DNA of 64,000 nucleotides, taken from positions 310,001-374,000 of the forward strand of contig NZ_PDIZ01000001.1 in NCBI RefSeq assembly GCF_002563635.1. Reading direction: 5' to 3'. Shown piece after piece: positions 15,655-24,420 of this stretch. The DNA comes from Bacillus sp. es.036 (GTDB taxonomy: Bacteria; Bacillota; Bacilli; Bacillales; Guptibacillaceae). A program made the translations under genes and the position numbers. Position 1 is the stretch's first letter. Each line of letters starts with the position of its first letter. A model generated the notes under the pieces. That model was not told the origin of the DNA. It saw only the letters and a program-made list of their open reading frames with translations, and searched no databases.

Positions 15655-16224
15655 ATGAAATCAAATCGCGCACTTTTAATCGTTGATGTTCAAAAAGCGT
15701 TCGAGGACGAAAAATGGGGGGAGCGAAACAATCTTCAAGCAGAAGTGAATATACGTAAGCTGTTAGGCGCATGGAGAGCGAATGGAGATCGTGTCATTTA
15801 CATTCAGCATCGATCCGATGATCCAGCGTCTGTATTCTACCACGGACAGAAGGGCTATGAGATAAAAAATATCGTTAAGCCTGAAGCTGAAGACTGTATT
15901 TTTACAAAGAAGGTGAATAGTGCTTTTATCGGTACGACTCTAGAAAACTACCTCCACGAAAATAACCTATCAGAGGTGGTGATCACAGGATTAACGACAC
16001 CACACTGCGTATCCACGACGACAAGAATGAGTGGGAATCTGGGATTTAATACTTATTTGATTTCAGACGCCACAGCAGCTTATGGACTCACAGATGAGAA
16101 TGGACGTTACCATGATCCTGAATTGGTTCACATGCTGACCTTAGCGACATTACATGAAGAATTTGCGACGGTTTTGACGACGGAAGAGCTATTGAAAACC
16201 TTTGATCTTGTATCGGAGCGTTAA
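15655..16224 (+). CDS. Isochorismatase-family cysteine hydrolase
   Basis: A 189-residue cytoplasmic hydrolase. The catalytic triad of the family is visible: Asp11 in LLIVDVQKAF, a Lys in FTKKVNSAF (85 or 86), and Cys118 in TPHCVSTTTR, preceded by the usual VVITGL strand with its cis-peptide region. Members include nicotinamidases, N-carbamoyl amidases and isochorismatases; the DDPASVFYHG region is common in the YcaC/PncA-unrelated general group, so the substrate remains open. AGGAGG precedes the ATG. Confidence 0.9.
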   Translation: MKSNRALLIVDVQKAFEDEKWGERNNLQAEVNIRKLLGAWRANGDRVIYIQHRSDDPASVFYHGQKGYEIKNIVKPEAEDCIFTKKVNSAFIGTTLENYLHENNLSEVVITGLTTPHCVSTTTRMSGNLGFNTYLISDATAAYGLTDENGRYHDPELVHMLTLATLHEEFATVLTTEELLKTFDLVSER

Positions 16225-16257
16225 AGTATCACCAGGTTTGTATTGGAGGTGGTTTCA

Positions 16258-16677
16258 TTGATAAAAGGCATCAATCACTTCTTATTTTCAGTTTCAAATC
16301 TGGAACGATCAATTGCATTCTATCAAAATGTTTTTGATGCTAAGTTACTTGTGAAAGGAAAACGAACAGCTTACTTTGATCTGAATGGAATGTGGCTTGC
16401 ACTGAATGAGGAGGCAGACATTTCGAGAAATGAGATTGCTCAGTCTTACACGCATATCGCTTTTACTATTGAAGAAGAAGACCTTATGAAAATGACACAA
16501 AAATTAATGAACCTTAACGTGAATATTCTTTCAGGGCGTGAGCGAGACCAGCGTGATAAGCAATCGATTTATTTCACTGATCCGGATGGACACAAATTCG
16601 AATTTCATACTGGAACGTTAGAAGAACGGATACGTTATTATAAACAAGACAAGGCATATATGGATTTTTATGAGTGA
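16258..16677 (+). CDS. fosB: Metallothiol transferase FosB (fosfomycin resistance)
   Basis: A 139-residue VOC-superfamily enzyme, starting at TTG with GGAGGT seven bases upstream; a longer in-frame TTG is less likely. FosB features are complete: the N-terminal [19 protein letters not shown] with metal-ligand His, SYTHIAFTI with the second His, and the Glu ligand in HKFEFHTG. Between them are [20 protein letters not shown] and the C-terminal YY-K region. FosB uses Mn2+ or Mg2+ to add bacillithiol to the epoxide of fosfomycin. It is a common chromosomal resistance gene in Bacillus, so no recent transfer is implied. Confidence 0.92.
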   Translation: MIKGINHFLFSVSNLERSIAFYQNVFDAKLLVKGKRTAYFDLNGMWLALNEEADISRNEIAQSYTHIAFTIEEEDLMKMTQKLMNLNVNILSGRERDQRDKQSIYFTDPDGHKFEFHTGTLEERIRYYKQDKAYMDFYE

Positions 16678-16838
16678 ATCGAGTTAATTGTAAGGTAGTA
16701 TATGGGTTTTGCAACATAGAGAAAGTGACCATAAACCAATAAGAGTTTTATAGGTTTAGTAAACCCTTGAAGAGGAATACATAGTAGATGGAATAGGACG
16801 TTAGAGTGGGCGAACTTTAGATTACAGGAGGCAATACA

Positions 16839-17354
16839 ATGAACGTATTAAAAGAGCAGTATGATTTGATCAAGCATACGCGTAAAGTTCTCTTTCACTT
16901 TTGTGAAAAAATCGAACAAGAGGATTATATAAAAGAAGTCGATGGATATGGATGGGGCTCGATCCGAAACCTGCATGTACATATCGCTGAATGCTACCAG
17001 AGCTGGATCGGTCGATTTGCTCTTGAAACATCAGAACCTGTCGTGAATGAGTTAGAAGTGACAAGTGTTAATGAGATGAGGAAGGTGTTTGAACAGGTTG
17101 ATGAGCTAGTTTATCGTTTTCTAGACGAATATGATGAGCGCTTCGATGAAAAGATTAGTCGGGAAGTTTCCTGGAAAGAAGAGGAAGAAGAACTTTCTCC
17201 GTTATGGTTACTCACACACACAATCACCCATGAATTTCATCACAAAGGGCAGATTGTAATACTTGCTCGTGCTCTTGGCTATGAGCCTGTTGAGACGGAT
17301 CTATTAACCCCATCTGATATAAACAGATATTTAGACTACCCTGAACAAGGCTAG
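16839..17354 (+). CDS. DinB-family protein
   Basis: A 171-residue four-helix protein of the DinB/YfiT superfamily. The three-histidine metal site is present: one His in LHVHIAEC near residue 50 and the pair in THEFHHKGQI near 133-137. Members are thiol-dependent transferases or hydrolases, some using bacillithiol. AGGAGG precedes the ATG. Monocistronic, with a strong terminator downstream. The role here is unknown. Confidence 0.85.
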   Translation: MNVLKEQYDLIKHTRKVLFHFCEKIEQEDYIKEVDGYGWGSIRNLHVHIAECYQSWIGRFALETSEPVVNELEVTSVNEMRKVFEQVDELVYRFLDEYDERFDEKISREVSWKEEEEELSPLWLLTHTITHEFHHKGQIVILARALGYEPVETDLLTPSDINRYLDYPEQG

Positions 17355-17374
17355 TTGTATAGCTATAGAAGGAA

Positions 17375-17408
17375 GACGACTTGTGCATGCACAAGTCGTC
17401 TTTTTTTA
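17375..17408 (+). terminator. Terminator of the DinB gene
   Basis: A 26-bp perfect palindrome (17375-17400) followed by eight T residues. Confidence 0.9.
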
Positions 17409-17512
17409 TTTGATTTAATCCGGGTGATAGACGACTTTGTTAATAATGGTAAATAAGGGAAACAAACTTCTAAATAAATGGTAAAATCAAGGTGAGGTTT
17501 AGGAGGGATAGT

Positions 17513-17671
17513 TTGAAAATAGTGTCGGTTGCTTTTCTATGTTTGTTTGGTAGCATTTTACTTGGACTACATATTGAAAGCTTTGGTGAAGCAGGTAATG
17601 TGATTATGCGTTTTGTCGGAATGATAAGTGTCATCGCAAGTATTCGCCTAGCAGTGCGTAAATACGCGTAA
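17513..17671 (+). CDS. Small membrane protein (first of seven-gene run)
   Basis: A 52-residue peptide starting at TTG with AGGAGGG upstream. Two hydrophobic helices flank ESFGEAGN, ending in basic VRKYA. No family recognised. It opens a run of seven closely packed small membrane-protein genes reaching 19386. Confidence 0.6.
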   Translation: MKIVSVAFLCLFGSILLGLHIESFGEAGNVIMRFVGMISVIASIRLAVRKYA

Positions 17672-17686
17672 GGGGCAGGTGTACAT

Positions 17687-17854
17687 ATGGGAGATATCGT
17701 ATTTCAACTGATTTCGTTTTCTTTAATGTTTGGGGTAGTAGCGGGGATTGTCTTTTTAATCGTAAGTATGAAAAAGAGAAGTTCGAAGCTTGATCGTGTC
17801 GAAAAAAAGGTCGATCAGCTGCTTGAACGAGAAAAATCGCAGTCTGATCGATAG
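17687..17854 (+). CDS. DUF4083-like small membrane protein
   Basis: A 55-residue peptide: one transmembrane helix (SLMFGVVAGIVFLIVSM), a basic turn KKRSSKLDRVEKKVDQLLE forming a short coiled coil, then a polar tail. The helix plus SxxLDRVExKLD pattern fits DUF4083. GGGGCAGGTG precedes the ATG, 15 bp after the upstream stop. Confidence 0.6.
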   Translation: MGDIVFQLISFSLMFGVVAGIVFLIVSMKKRSSKLDRVEKKVDQLLEREKSQSDR

Positions 17855-17859
17855 GGGGG

Positions 17860-18261
17860 ATGGCTATTTTATCTAGGATTTTAGATGGTGTTTTGTTTCT
17901 TTTCATTACACTATTACTCATCTATGACTATTTTCCAACGTTCTTTTTAAACGAAGTTCTTCCTGAACATGTAATTTTTTTGTTGTTTCTTGGTATGTTT
18001 TTCATAAACGTTTTCAACAAAAACAAGCAACCCTTCCCTGAGAAAGACTCGTTCAAGTCACAGCTTTTTGTCCTCCTCTATGTTTTCATGCTGATGTTTG
18101 TCTTAAACTTGGCTGGTGGGGAATCGACGGTAGGATTATCTTTTGAAAATCGAATTTTCTGGATCGTGGTGTTCATCGCGCTCATTCAACTAGTGGTTCA
18201 ATGGAAACGGATGAAGCGGGAAGGTCTGGAAAGAGACCAAGGAAACAACGTGTTGGGCTGA
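17860..18261 (+). CDS. Membrane protein, four helices
   Basis: A 133-residue protein with four hydrophobic helices and a basic C-terminus (WKRMKREGLERDQ). It starts five bases after the preceding stop with AGGGGGG just upstream. No family recognised. Confidence 0.65.
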   Translation: MAILSRILDGVLFLFITLLLIYDYFPTFFLNEVLPEHVIFLLFLGMFFINVFNKNKQPFPEKDSFKSQLFVLLYVFMLMFVLNLAGGESTVGLSFENRIFWIVVFIALIQLVVQWKRMKREGLERDQGNNVLG

Positions 18262-18296
18262 GATACTTACTTGATAGAAAAAGGAGAGGAGATCCA

Positions 18297-18620
18297 CTGA
18301 ATCGAGTAAAGCACTTTTCCTTCGTTTTCATTTTATATAGTTTGGTTATTACTGTTCTTTGTCCGGTGCTATTTTTCAATGGTATGTTCCTAATGAATGA
18401 TGGGGTTGTTGTTAGCAGAGGGGTGGAAAGTAGCATATTGGTAAAGCTATACCTTTTGTTAATGCTGCCAAACGTTGTGATTCTTTTTGTTCTTCATAAA
18501 AGGTACATCAATTCGCAATTTATCCGGATGGTTAACCTGACCTTTTTTGTCGCGGTAATGGTAGTGTTTGGATACTTTTCAATACACTTCCCGTTTGATC
18601 TGATGCAGCAGTTTGATTAA
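18297..18620 (+). CDS. Membrane protein, possible CTG start
   Basis: A 107-residue protein with four helices when started at CTG 18297 (MNRVKHFSFVF). AAGGAGAGGAG lies just upstream of that CTG, whereas the ATG at 18201 is inside the preceding gene with no site and would add a highly basic, poorly structured leader. The start assignment is an inference from ribosome binding site position. No family recognised. Confidence 0.55.
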   Translation: MNRVKHFSFVFILYSLVITVLCPVLFFNGMFLMNDGVVVSRGVESSILVKLYLLLMLPNVVILFVLHKRYINSQFIRMVNLTFFVAVMVVFGYFSIHFPFDLMQQFD

Positions 18621-18648
18621 GAAGTTTGTTGCGAAAAGGAGGGAGTAC

Positions 18649-18876
18649 ATGAAGAAAGCACAAATGATCATTGCGATTCCCTCAGGTTTTCTACTAATTT
18701 TCTCACTTTTAACCAGCTATAAAGCGGGGCAGTTCTTCGCGATGGCTGGTCTTTTTATTACTCTTTTGGTGAGGCAAGTTCGACTATGGAAATATGGTAC
18801 GATCCTTGACCATCCGAGTCGGCGATACGATGGGGAAGTAGAAAAAGAGTTGGACGGTGGGGATTCGGAGGAATAG
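18649..18876 (+). CDS. Small membrane protein
   Basis: A 75-residue protein with two hydrophobic helices and an acidic C-terminus (GEVEKELDGGDSEE). AAAAGGAGGG precedes the ATG at 18649. No family recognised. Confidence 0.62.
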   Translation: MKKAQMIIAIPSGFLLIFSLLTSYKAGQFFAMAGLFITLLVRQVRLWKYGTILDHPSRRYDGEVEKELDGGDSEE

Positions 18877-18901
18877 GTTCAGAGAGGATGGAGGTGTTCA
18901 A

Positions 18902-19075
18902 ATGAGTCAAATGCAAGGAATACTGCTTGGTGTCGTAATAGGCATTGCGCTTGCGATTGGGTTTAATGTTGGAATGGCAGTGACTGACAATATCGTAATA
19001 AGCATTGTGATCGCTTTAGTCGCGGGATTACTCGCTAGAGTGGTTGGGAAGCTTATCATCAAAGGGATGAAATAG
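18902..19075 (+). CDS. Small glycine-rich membrane protein
   Basis: A 57-residue peptide starting MSQMQGILLG with two helices containing repeated small residues (GVVIGIALAIGFNVGMA and IVIALVAGLLARVVG). GGATGGAGG precedes the ATG. The ends of the upstream gene and this ribosome binding site almost touch, consistent with an operon. Confidence 0.6.
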   Translation: MSQMQGILLGVVIGIALAIGFNVGMAVTDNIVISIVIALVAGLLARVVGKLIIKGMK

Positions 19076-19095
19076 ATTGAATCGATAGAAAAGAG

Positions 19096-19386
19096 ATGAT
19101 TATGAAGGAGAATAGTTGGTCAAAGAAGAGTAGAAAGATTGTAAGAGGGCTGATTTATGTCGCGCTCTTTATCGGAGCTGTTCAATTTTTGTTTGATCCG
19201 GATCCTTTTAATGATTACATAGGTTGGGGATTTTTACTCATGTTTTGGGTGATTCGAATGGTACATAGTGCGGTTAGAAATCTGAACGATGATCACAGAA
19301 ATTGGGCTATGTTGGATGTCGGCATGGCAATTATGTCCGGTCTAGCTGTTGCTGCAGTAGGGGTCACTTATTTCATCGGTTTCTAA
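19096..19386 (+). CDS. Small membrane protein (last of run)
   Basis: A 96-residue protein with three hydrophobic helices; start at 19096 or the in-frame ATG 19102, both served by AGAAAAGAG. A conserved-looking DPDPFNDYIGWG loop follows helix one. No family recognised. No terminator is obvious after it. Confidence 0.6.
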   Translation: MIMKENSWSKKSRKIVRGLIYVALFIGAVQFLFDPDPFNDYIGWGFLLMFWVIRMVHSAVRNLNDDHRNWAMLDVGMAIMSGLAVAAVGVTYFIGF

Positions 19387-19447
19387 GTGAACCGGTAAGC
19401 TATGACTAATCCATTCTTACCCTTTTTGTTTGGATTCGCTTACAAAT

Positions 19448-19473
19448 GTTTACACTTTTTTCATCCGTGGTAT
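19448..19473 (+). promoter_or_regulatory. Candidate sigma-B-type promoter
   Basis: GTTTAC (19448-19453) and TGGTAT (19468-19473) are 14 bp apart, near the general-stress consensus GTTTAA/GGGTAT. It lies about 55 bp before the GTG start of the dehydrogenase, whose B. subtilis relatives include general-stress genes. This is a motif-only prediction. Confidence 0.35.
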
Positions 19474-19527
19474 CTCAATAAAACAGCATCGTTTAACCAT
19501 TATGGAAGAAAAAAGGAGAGATACACC

Positions 19528-20382
19528 GTGAGCAAAAACGGACAACCAAAACAAACGCAGCCAGAGCAACCCGGTATTGAATCGCAAATGACGCCTAGAC
19601 CGGATCAACCACATGAATACATAGGCAGTCACAAACTGGACAACAAAGTGGCGCTCATCACAGGGGGCGACAGTGGAATTGGTCGCGCGGTCGCAATTGC
19701 TTATGCGAAAGAGGGCGCACACGTTGCGATCAACTATCTTGAAAAGGAACAAAGTGACGCGGATGAAACGAAGAAATTTGTTGAGGATGAAGGCGTCAAA
19801 TGTCTATTGATTCCAGGAGATGTATCGGAAGAGAAAGAATGTAAGGATCTTATCGACAAAACGCTTGATCACTTTGGCAAGCTCGATATTCTCGTCAATA
19901 ACGCGGCGATTCAATTTCCAACAGAAAGCATTGAAGACATTTCTTACGAGCAGTGGGATCAAACGTTTAAAACAAATGTGTATTCCGTCTTCAATATGAC
20001 GAAGTACGCGGTGCCGCATCTGCAAAAAGGAAGCTCGATTATTAATACAACATCGATTAATCCATACACAGGAAACAAAGTGTTAATTGACTATACGTCA
20101 ACGAAAGGTGCCATTGTGGCGTTTACACGCAGTATGGCAGCGAACCTTGTGGATAAAGGCATTCGTGTGAACATGGTGGCACCAGGACCAATCTGGACGC
20201 CGCTCATTCCATCTACGTTTGATGAAGATTCTGTGGCGGAATTTGGTACCGACAATCCGATGGGACGCCCAGGTCAGCCATCTGAACTGTTTGGACCATA
20301 TGTTTTATTAGCCTCTGATGACGGTTCTTACATGACTGGCCAGTGCATTCACGTAAATGGCGGAGACTTTATGTCTTCCTGA
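19528..20382 (+). CDS. Short-chain dehydrogenase (glucose/ribitol dehydrogenase-like)
   Basis: A 284-residue classical/extended SDR. A polar Pro/Gln-rich leader (QPGIESQMTPRPD) typical of the YhxC/YdaD group precedes the cofactor motif TGGDSGIGRAVA. NNAA, the catalytic Ser (TTSIN), Tyr and Lys in YTSTKGA and the PGPIWTPL loop are present. It starts at GTG with AAAGGAGAG upstream; the ATG at 19402 would place the predicted promoter inside the gene. Probably NAD(P)-dependent and general-stress related; substrate unknown. Confidence 0.9.
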   Translation: MSKNGQPKQTQPEQPGIESQMTPRPDQPHEYIGSHKLDNKVALITGGDSGIGRAVAIAYAKEGAHVAINYLEKEQSDADETKKFVEDEGVKCLLIPGDVSEEKECKDLIDKTLDHFGKLDILVNNAAIQFPTESIEDISYEQWDQTFKTNVYSVFNMTKYAVPHLQKGSSIINTTSINPYTGNKVLIDYTSTKGAIVAFTRSMAANLVDKGIRVNMVAPGPIWTPLIPSTFDEDSVAEFGTDNPMGRPGQPSELFGPYVLLASDDGSYMTGQCIHVNGGDFMSS

Positions 20383-20418
20383 TCGCTTTAGGCGGTGAGG
20401 GCGGCGGTCGAAATGGCC

Positions 20419-20475
20419 GTTTATTGGCCAAAACTGAGATATATTGGCTTAAACCACAATTTATTGGCCAAACCG
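20419..20475 (+). repeat. Three 20-bp-spaced ATTGGC repeats, copy 1
   Basis: ATTGGC begins at 20423, 20443 and 20463, an exact 20-bp period, within related units of the form TTATTGGCCAAA. A reverse-oriented relative lies at 54912-54972. Confidence 0.65.
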
Positions 20476-20493
20476 CGCGTTTACCAAAAAGTT

Positions 20494-20527
20494 CGCTCGC
20501 TCATGGATCATCATTCATGAGGGAGCG
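20494..20527. other. Imperfect hairpin
   Basis: CGCTCGCTCATG pairs with CATGAGGGAGCG with one mismatch; no T-run follows. May be a processing or termination structure. Confidence 0.4.
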
Positions 20528-20549
20528 GCATTCAGTTTGCATGATCAGT

Positions 20550-20586
20550 AAAACGGTTTCTGCCCCCGCAGGAATCGTTTTTAATT
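20550..20586 (+). terminator. Terminator upstream of the first Bcr/CflA gene
   Basis: A 14-bp stem with two G-U pairs around CCC, followed by TTTTTAATTTT. Confidence 0.65.
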
Positions 20587-20677
20587 TTCCGAATGAAATC
20601 ATATCGATTGTATTGGAAATGATGGTTTGCTAGAATCAGATGAACGTGTAACTAGAGAAGAGAAAGGTGTCACTTTT

Positions 20678-21889
20678 ATGCTTCATAACCCAACAGGAAA
20701 AGAACGGATCGGACTCGCTTTACTACTAGGGATGCTCGGAATTATGGGGCCATTAAATATTGATATGTACCTCCCAAGTTTTCCGGGGATTGCGAGTGAT
20801 TTAAATGCGAGCGCCTCGCTCGTTCAACTAAGTTTAACAACCTGTCTCATTGGACTTGCGATCGGGCAAATTGTCATTGGTCCTTATAGTGATGCACAGG
20901 GAAGACGTAAGCCATTATTAATTTTTATTTTCTTATTTGCGGTTGCCTCCATTCTTTGTGCAGTCGCACCGAACATTCTGACACTCGTGATTGCCCGTTT
21001 CCTTCAGGGCTTTACAGCATCAGCTGGTGTGGTGCTCTCACGTGCAGTTGTTCGTGATGTGTTCAGTGGACGAGAGCTCACGAAGTTCTTCGCGCTTTTG
21101 ATGGTGATCAATGCAACGGCACCGATGATTGCGCCAATCGCAGGTGGAGCGATTTTACTTCTGCCATTTGCGACGTGGAATACCATTTTTTATTTCCTAG
21201 GCATTCTTGGATTGATTATCGTAACGGTCATTGGCCTTCGATTACCAGAAACGTTACCGCCTGAAAAAAGGTTGCCAAGCACGGTGAAGCAATCTGTTCG
21301 CACGATGGGAAGTCTGCTGAAAGACCGTTCCTTTATCGGATATGCGTTAACGATTGGATTTGTACACGGTGGTAGCTTTGCCTACGTTTCCGGAACGCCT
21401 TTCGTTTACCAGGGGATTTACAACGTGTCCCCTCAAGTGTTTAGTTTTTTATTTGGGATCAACGGACTTGCGATCATTTCAGGTAGCTTCATGATCGGCA
21501 AGTTAAGTGCTTATTTTCATGAGCGGAGCTTGCTTCGAACAGCAGTGATTACGGCGGTATCTGCTACGTCCTTCCTTTTAATTATGACGATTATTGAAGG
21601 ACCGCTTGCGACGCTTGTGATCCCGATTTTCATTTACATGACTGCGATGGGGATGGTGCTTACAAGTACGTTTACCCTTGCGATGGATAAGCAGGGACAC
21701 AGGGCAGGTAGTGCCAGTGCCGTACTTGGCATGCTGCCACTGTTATTCGGTTCAATGGTTTCACCGCTTGTTGGAATTGATGAATCAACCGCCGTTCCAA
21801 TGGGGGCGATTTTGTTTACAACGTCTTCGATTGGGGCGATTACATTTTTTACACTTACGAAAAAAAATCGTGGTGAAGCGACTTCCTAA
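20678..21889 (+). CDS. Bcr/CflA-type MFS drug efflux transporter
   Basis: A 403-residue, twelve-helix proton antiporter of the DHA1/Bcr-CflA group. Helix one ends in NIDMYLPSFP, the motif-A loop reads GPYSDAQGRRKPL between helices two and three, and GRELTKFFALLMVINATAPMIAPIAGG gives the antiporter motif C region. It exports drugs such as bicyclomycin or sulfonamides, or amino acids. The ATG 20678 follows AGAAAGGTG. A close paralogue lies at 23070, and a MerR regulator lies between them. Confidence 0.9.
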   Translation: MLHNPTGKERIGLALLLGMLGIMGPLNIDMYLPSFPGIASDLNASASLVQLSLTTCLIGLAIGQIVIGPYSDAQGRRKPLLIFIFLFAVASILCAVAPNILTLVIARFLQGFTASAGVVLSRAVVRDVFSGRELTKFFALLMVINATAPMIAPIAGGAILLLPFATWNTIFYFLGILGLIIVTVIGLRLPETLPPEKRLPSTVKQSVRTMGSLLKDRSFIGYALTIGFVHGGSFAYVSGTPFVYQGIYNVSPQVFSFLFGINGLAIISGSFMIGKLSAYFHERSLLRTAVITAVSATSFLLIMTIIEGPLATLVIPIFIYMTAMGMVLTSTFTLAMDKQGHRAGSASAVLGMLPLLFGSMVSPLVGIDESTAVPMGAILFTTSSIGAITFFTLTKKNRGEATS

Positions 21890-21907
21890 TGGGAGTCGCT
21901 TTTTTTG
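21876..21907 (+). terminator. Terminator of the first Bcr/CflA gene
   Basis: AAGCGACT..CC pairs with GG..AGTCGCTT across TAAT, enclosing the stop codon and followed by TTTTTTT. Confidence 0.88.
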
Positions 21908-22015
21908 ACTTCGATTCAAGCGGAAAATGAACTTGGTGTCATTTGCTTTTCACATAGAGAATTAGATAGGATAAAATCAACTTACTTAAGACTTATTTAT
22001 AAATGAGGTCATGAG

Positions 22016-22843
22016 ATGCAGAACAAATTTACGATTGGACAAATGGCGAAGTTGTATCACATTCCTGTGAAAACACTGAGGTACTATGATGAAATCGGAC
22101 TTTTTCAACCTTTTGAAGTGGATAAACAAACAGGTTATCGCTACTACTGTTCAGAGCAGTTTCAAGTGTTGGATACAATTTGGTATTTAAGGACAATGGG
22201 TGTGCCATTGAAAGAAATTAAGAAGAAGGTCGAGCACAGTACAGTGGATGAATTTATTGAGACATTAATGGAATATGAAAAAATAAATACAGAGAAAATG
22301 AACGAGTTAAGAAATATGAATGAGAAATTGCAAGCAAAAATTAAAGAACTAAGACAAGCTAAACGAATTAATACCGTCCACAAACCAACACTTTCTTTCA
22401 TCCCAGAAAGAAAAGTGATAGAAGTAAAAGGGCAATTTCAGTCTTTAAATGATATCGAAGACGTCCTTCGAAAGTTAAAGAAGAAATTCAATCACATTAC
22501 CCCTGTCATGGTAGGGAAAGTCGGATTAACGCTATCTGTTGATCGAGTTAAAGATGGGGATTTAAATGAATTTGAAGGTGTCTATATTCTACTGGAGGAG
22601 AATACTGACGTTACTCACGATCTTATTGTTACTTTTTCAAAAGGCTCATATGTCACGATTTATACAAGAGATGAGGGTCGCAACCAAACCGATTACGATC
22701 GGATTTTATCCTACATCGAGGAGACGGGGTATGAACCTTGTGGACCGTTCCTCCTTCGTCAAATTGTCGATTCATTCATTTCTCACCAAGAAAAAGAGCG
22801 GCTAACAGAAATTCGAATTCCAGTGATGAAAAAGGATAGGTAA
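22016..22843 (+). CDS. MerR-family regulator with GyrI-like effector domain
   Basis: A 275-residue protein of the BmrR/TipA type. The N-terminal winged helix reads FTIGQMAKLYHIPVKTLRYYDEIGLFQP, followed by a dimerisation coiled coil (about 80-120) and a 150-residue C-terminal domain resembling GyrI/BmrR drug-binding domains. Such proteins activate multidrug transporters after binding cationic compounds. The Bcr/CflA gene beginning 226 bp downstream is the most likely target; the upstream Bcr/CflA gene is the alternative. Confidence 0.88.
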   Translation: MQNKFTIGQMAKLYHIPVKTLRYYDEIGLFQPFEVDKQTGYRYYCSEQFQVLDTIWYLRTMGVPLKEIKKKVEHSTVDEFIETLMEYEKINTEKMNELRNMNEKLQAKIKELRQAKRINTVHKPTLSFIPERKVIEVKGQFQSLNDIEDVLRKLKKKFNHITPVMVGKVGLTLSVDRVKDGDLNEFEGVYILLEENTDVTHDLIVTFSKGSYVTIYTRDEGRNQTDYDRILSYIEETGYEPCGPFLLRQIVDSFISHQEKERLTEIRIPVMKKDR

Positions 22844-23069
22844 GCCTTAGAAAAGTAGGATCATGCATACAGTTCAGTTTGGGGTATCTTCCATCATAGT
22901 TGGATTCCACTACTGGACTTTATTTGATTGAGCATCACACAAGGAAAACTTCCTAATTCTTACTGTGCTGGAGTTAGTGAAACTAAATGTAGATCTTCTT
23001 ATTGACCCTACAGTTACTGGAGGGTTTATGCTTATTTTCGTTGAAAAGACGAAAGGAGCGTTTTTATCT

Positions 23070-24299
23070 ATGAATCAAGCGAATGCAACAATAAATGAAA
23101 ATACGACGAATCGCTATTTGTATTTGATGATTGTTATTTTAGGAGCGTTAAGCGCATTTGGTCCATTAACGATCGATATGTATTTACCAGCTTTACCGGC
23201 TCTTTCGGGAGAATTACACACGAGCACATCCCTTGCGCAGCTAAGTTTAACGGCTTGCTTAATTGGGTTAGCGCTCGGCCAAATTGTTGTCGGGCCTTAT
23301 AGCGATATTCACGGGAGAAGAAAGCCGCTTATTATTTCACTATTGCTATATACAGCTGCCTCTCTTCTGTGTATCTTCACAACCTCAATCTGGGCCTTGA
23401 TCGGATTACGATTTATCCAAGGTTTGGCTGGAGCTGCTGGAATGGTCATTTCTCGTGCTAGTGTAAGAGATGTGTTCTCAGGATCAGAGCTAACGAAATT
23501 TTTCTCAATGCTTATGTTAGTGAACGGTCTGGCTCCCATTCTTGCACCTGTTGCAGGAGGGCAGCTTCTTCAGGTGATGTCTTGGAGAGGTGTTTTCGGC
23601 GTATTAGCCGTTATTGGAGCAGTTATGGTATTCGCTGTGGTCTTTGGCTTAAAAGAAACCCTTCCAACGAACCAACGTAAAAGTGGTGGGCTAAAAGAAG
23701 TGATCACAACATTTGGGATGTTATTAAAAGACCGTGTTTTTGTTGGTTATATGCTCGCACAGGGATTTGTGATGAGCGCGATGTTTGCCTATATTTCTGG
23801 TTCAACATTCGTCCTTCAGGAGATTTATGGTCTTTCTCCACAAGCGTTTAGTCTTGTGTTTGCCCTGAATGGAATTGGAATAATCGTAGCCACTCAAGTG
23901 ACAGGAAGGTTATCAGGTAAAGTGAAGGACGCTACGTCGCTCGTATGGGGACTATTGCTAGCACTTGTGAGCAGTATGATTTTGATCCTTCTTTTTGCAA
24001 TTAATGCCTCTGTTGTATTTGTCTGTATCATGTTATTTTTCATTGTTTCTAGCGTTGGAATTGTCAATACGACTGTCTTTTCGCTTGCGATGGAGAATCA
24101 GTCGCGAAATGCTGGTAGCGCATCTGCCCTGTTAGGATTACTACCCTTTCTTCTCGGTGCAGCAGTAGCACCGCTAGTAGGTCTCGGAGAAGGAGCATTG
24201 CCCATGGCCTTAGTGATCGCTGCGTGTGAGCTCATTGCGTTTGGTTCTTACTTTGTTTTAGTGCGAAAAAAGCACCAATCAAATTCATTCGCTAGCTAA
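23070..24299 (+). CDS. Bcr/CflA-type MFS drug efflux transporter, second copy
   Basis: A 409-residue paralogue of the transporter at 20678 with the same landmarks (TIDMYLPALPALS, GPYSDIHGRRKPL, GSELTKFFSMLMLVNGLAPILAPVAGG). The ATG 23070 follows AAAGGAG; the longer frame from 22965 is unsupported. Coming straight after the MerR gene, it may be the regulator's target. Substrate unknown. Confidence 0.9.
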   Translation: MNQANATINENTTNRYLYLMIVILGALSAFGPLTIDMYLPALPALSGELHTSTSLAQLSLTACLIGLALGQIVVGPYSDIHGRRKPLIISLLLYTAASLLCIFTTSIWALIGLRFIQGLAGAAGMVISRASVRDVFSGSELTKFFSMLMLVNGLAPILAPVAGGQLLQVMSWRGVFGVLAVIGAVMVFAVVFGLKETLPTNQRKSGGLKEVITTFGMLLKDRVFVGYMLAQGFVMSAMFAYISGSTFVLQEIYGLSPQAFSLVFALNGIGIIVATQVTGRLSGKVKDATSLVWGLLLALVSSMILILLFAINASVVFVCIMLFFIVSSVGIVNTTVFSLAMENQSRNAGSASALLGLLPFLLGAAVAPLVGLGEGALPMALVIAACELIAFGSYFVLVRKKHQSNSFAS

Positions 24300-24314
24300 C
24301 GCCATGTCATGATA

Positions 24315-24355
24315 AAAAGAAGTGATTTTCTTCATGTGAGGAGATCACTTCTTTT
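24315..24355 (+). terminator. Terminator of the second Bcr/CflA gene
   Basis: AAAAGAAGTGAT pairs with ATCACTTCTTTT around a 17-base loop; the T-tract is in the right arm. Confidence 0.75.
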
Positions 24356-24420
24356 AAGGTTACTAGACAAAATGAACAAGGAAGATTAAAAGAAGTAACC
24401 AGGATGGCGAAATTCTCTTT

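Noticed and set aside
16258-16677. FosB as evidence of recent resistance-gene transfer
   Set aside because: Chromosomal fosB is common in Bacillus and base composition matches its neighbours.
16678-16838. T-box or riboswitch leader before the DinB gene
   Set aside because: No T-box core sequence, specifier stem or terminator could be recognised.
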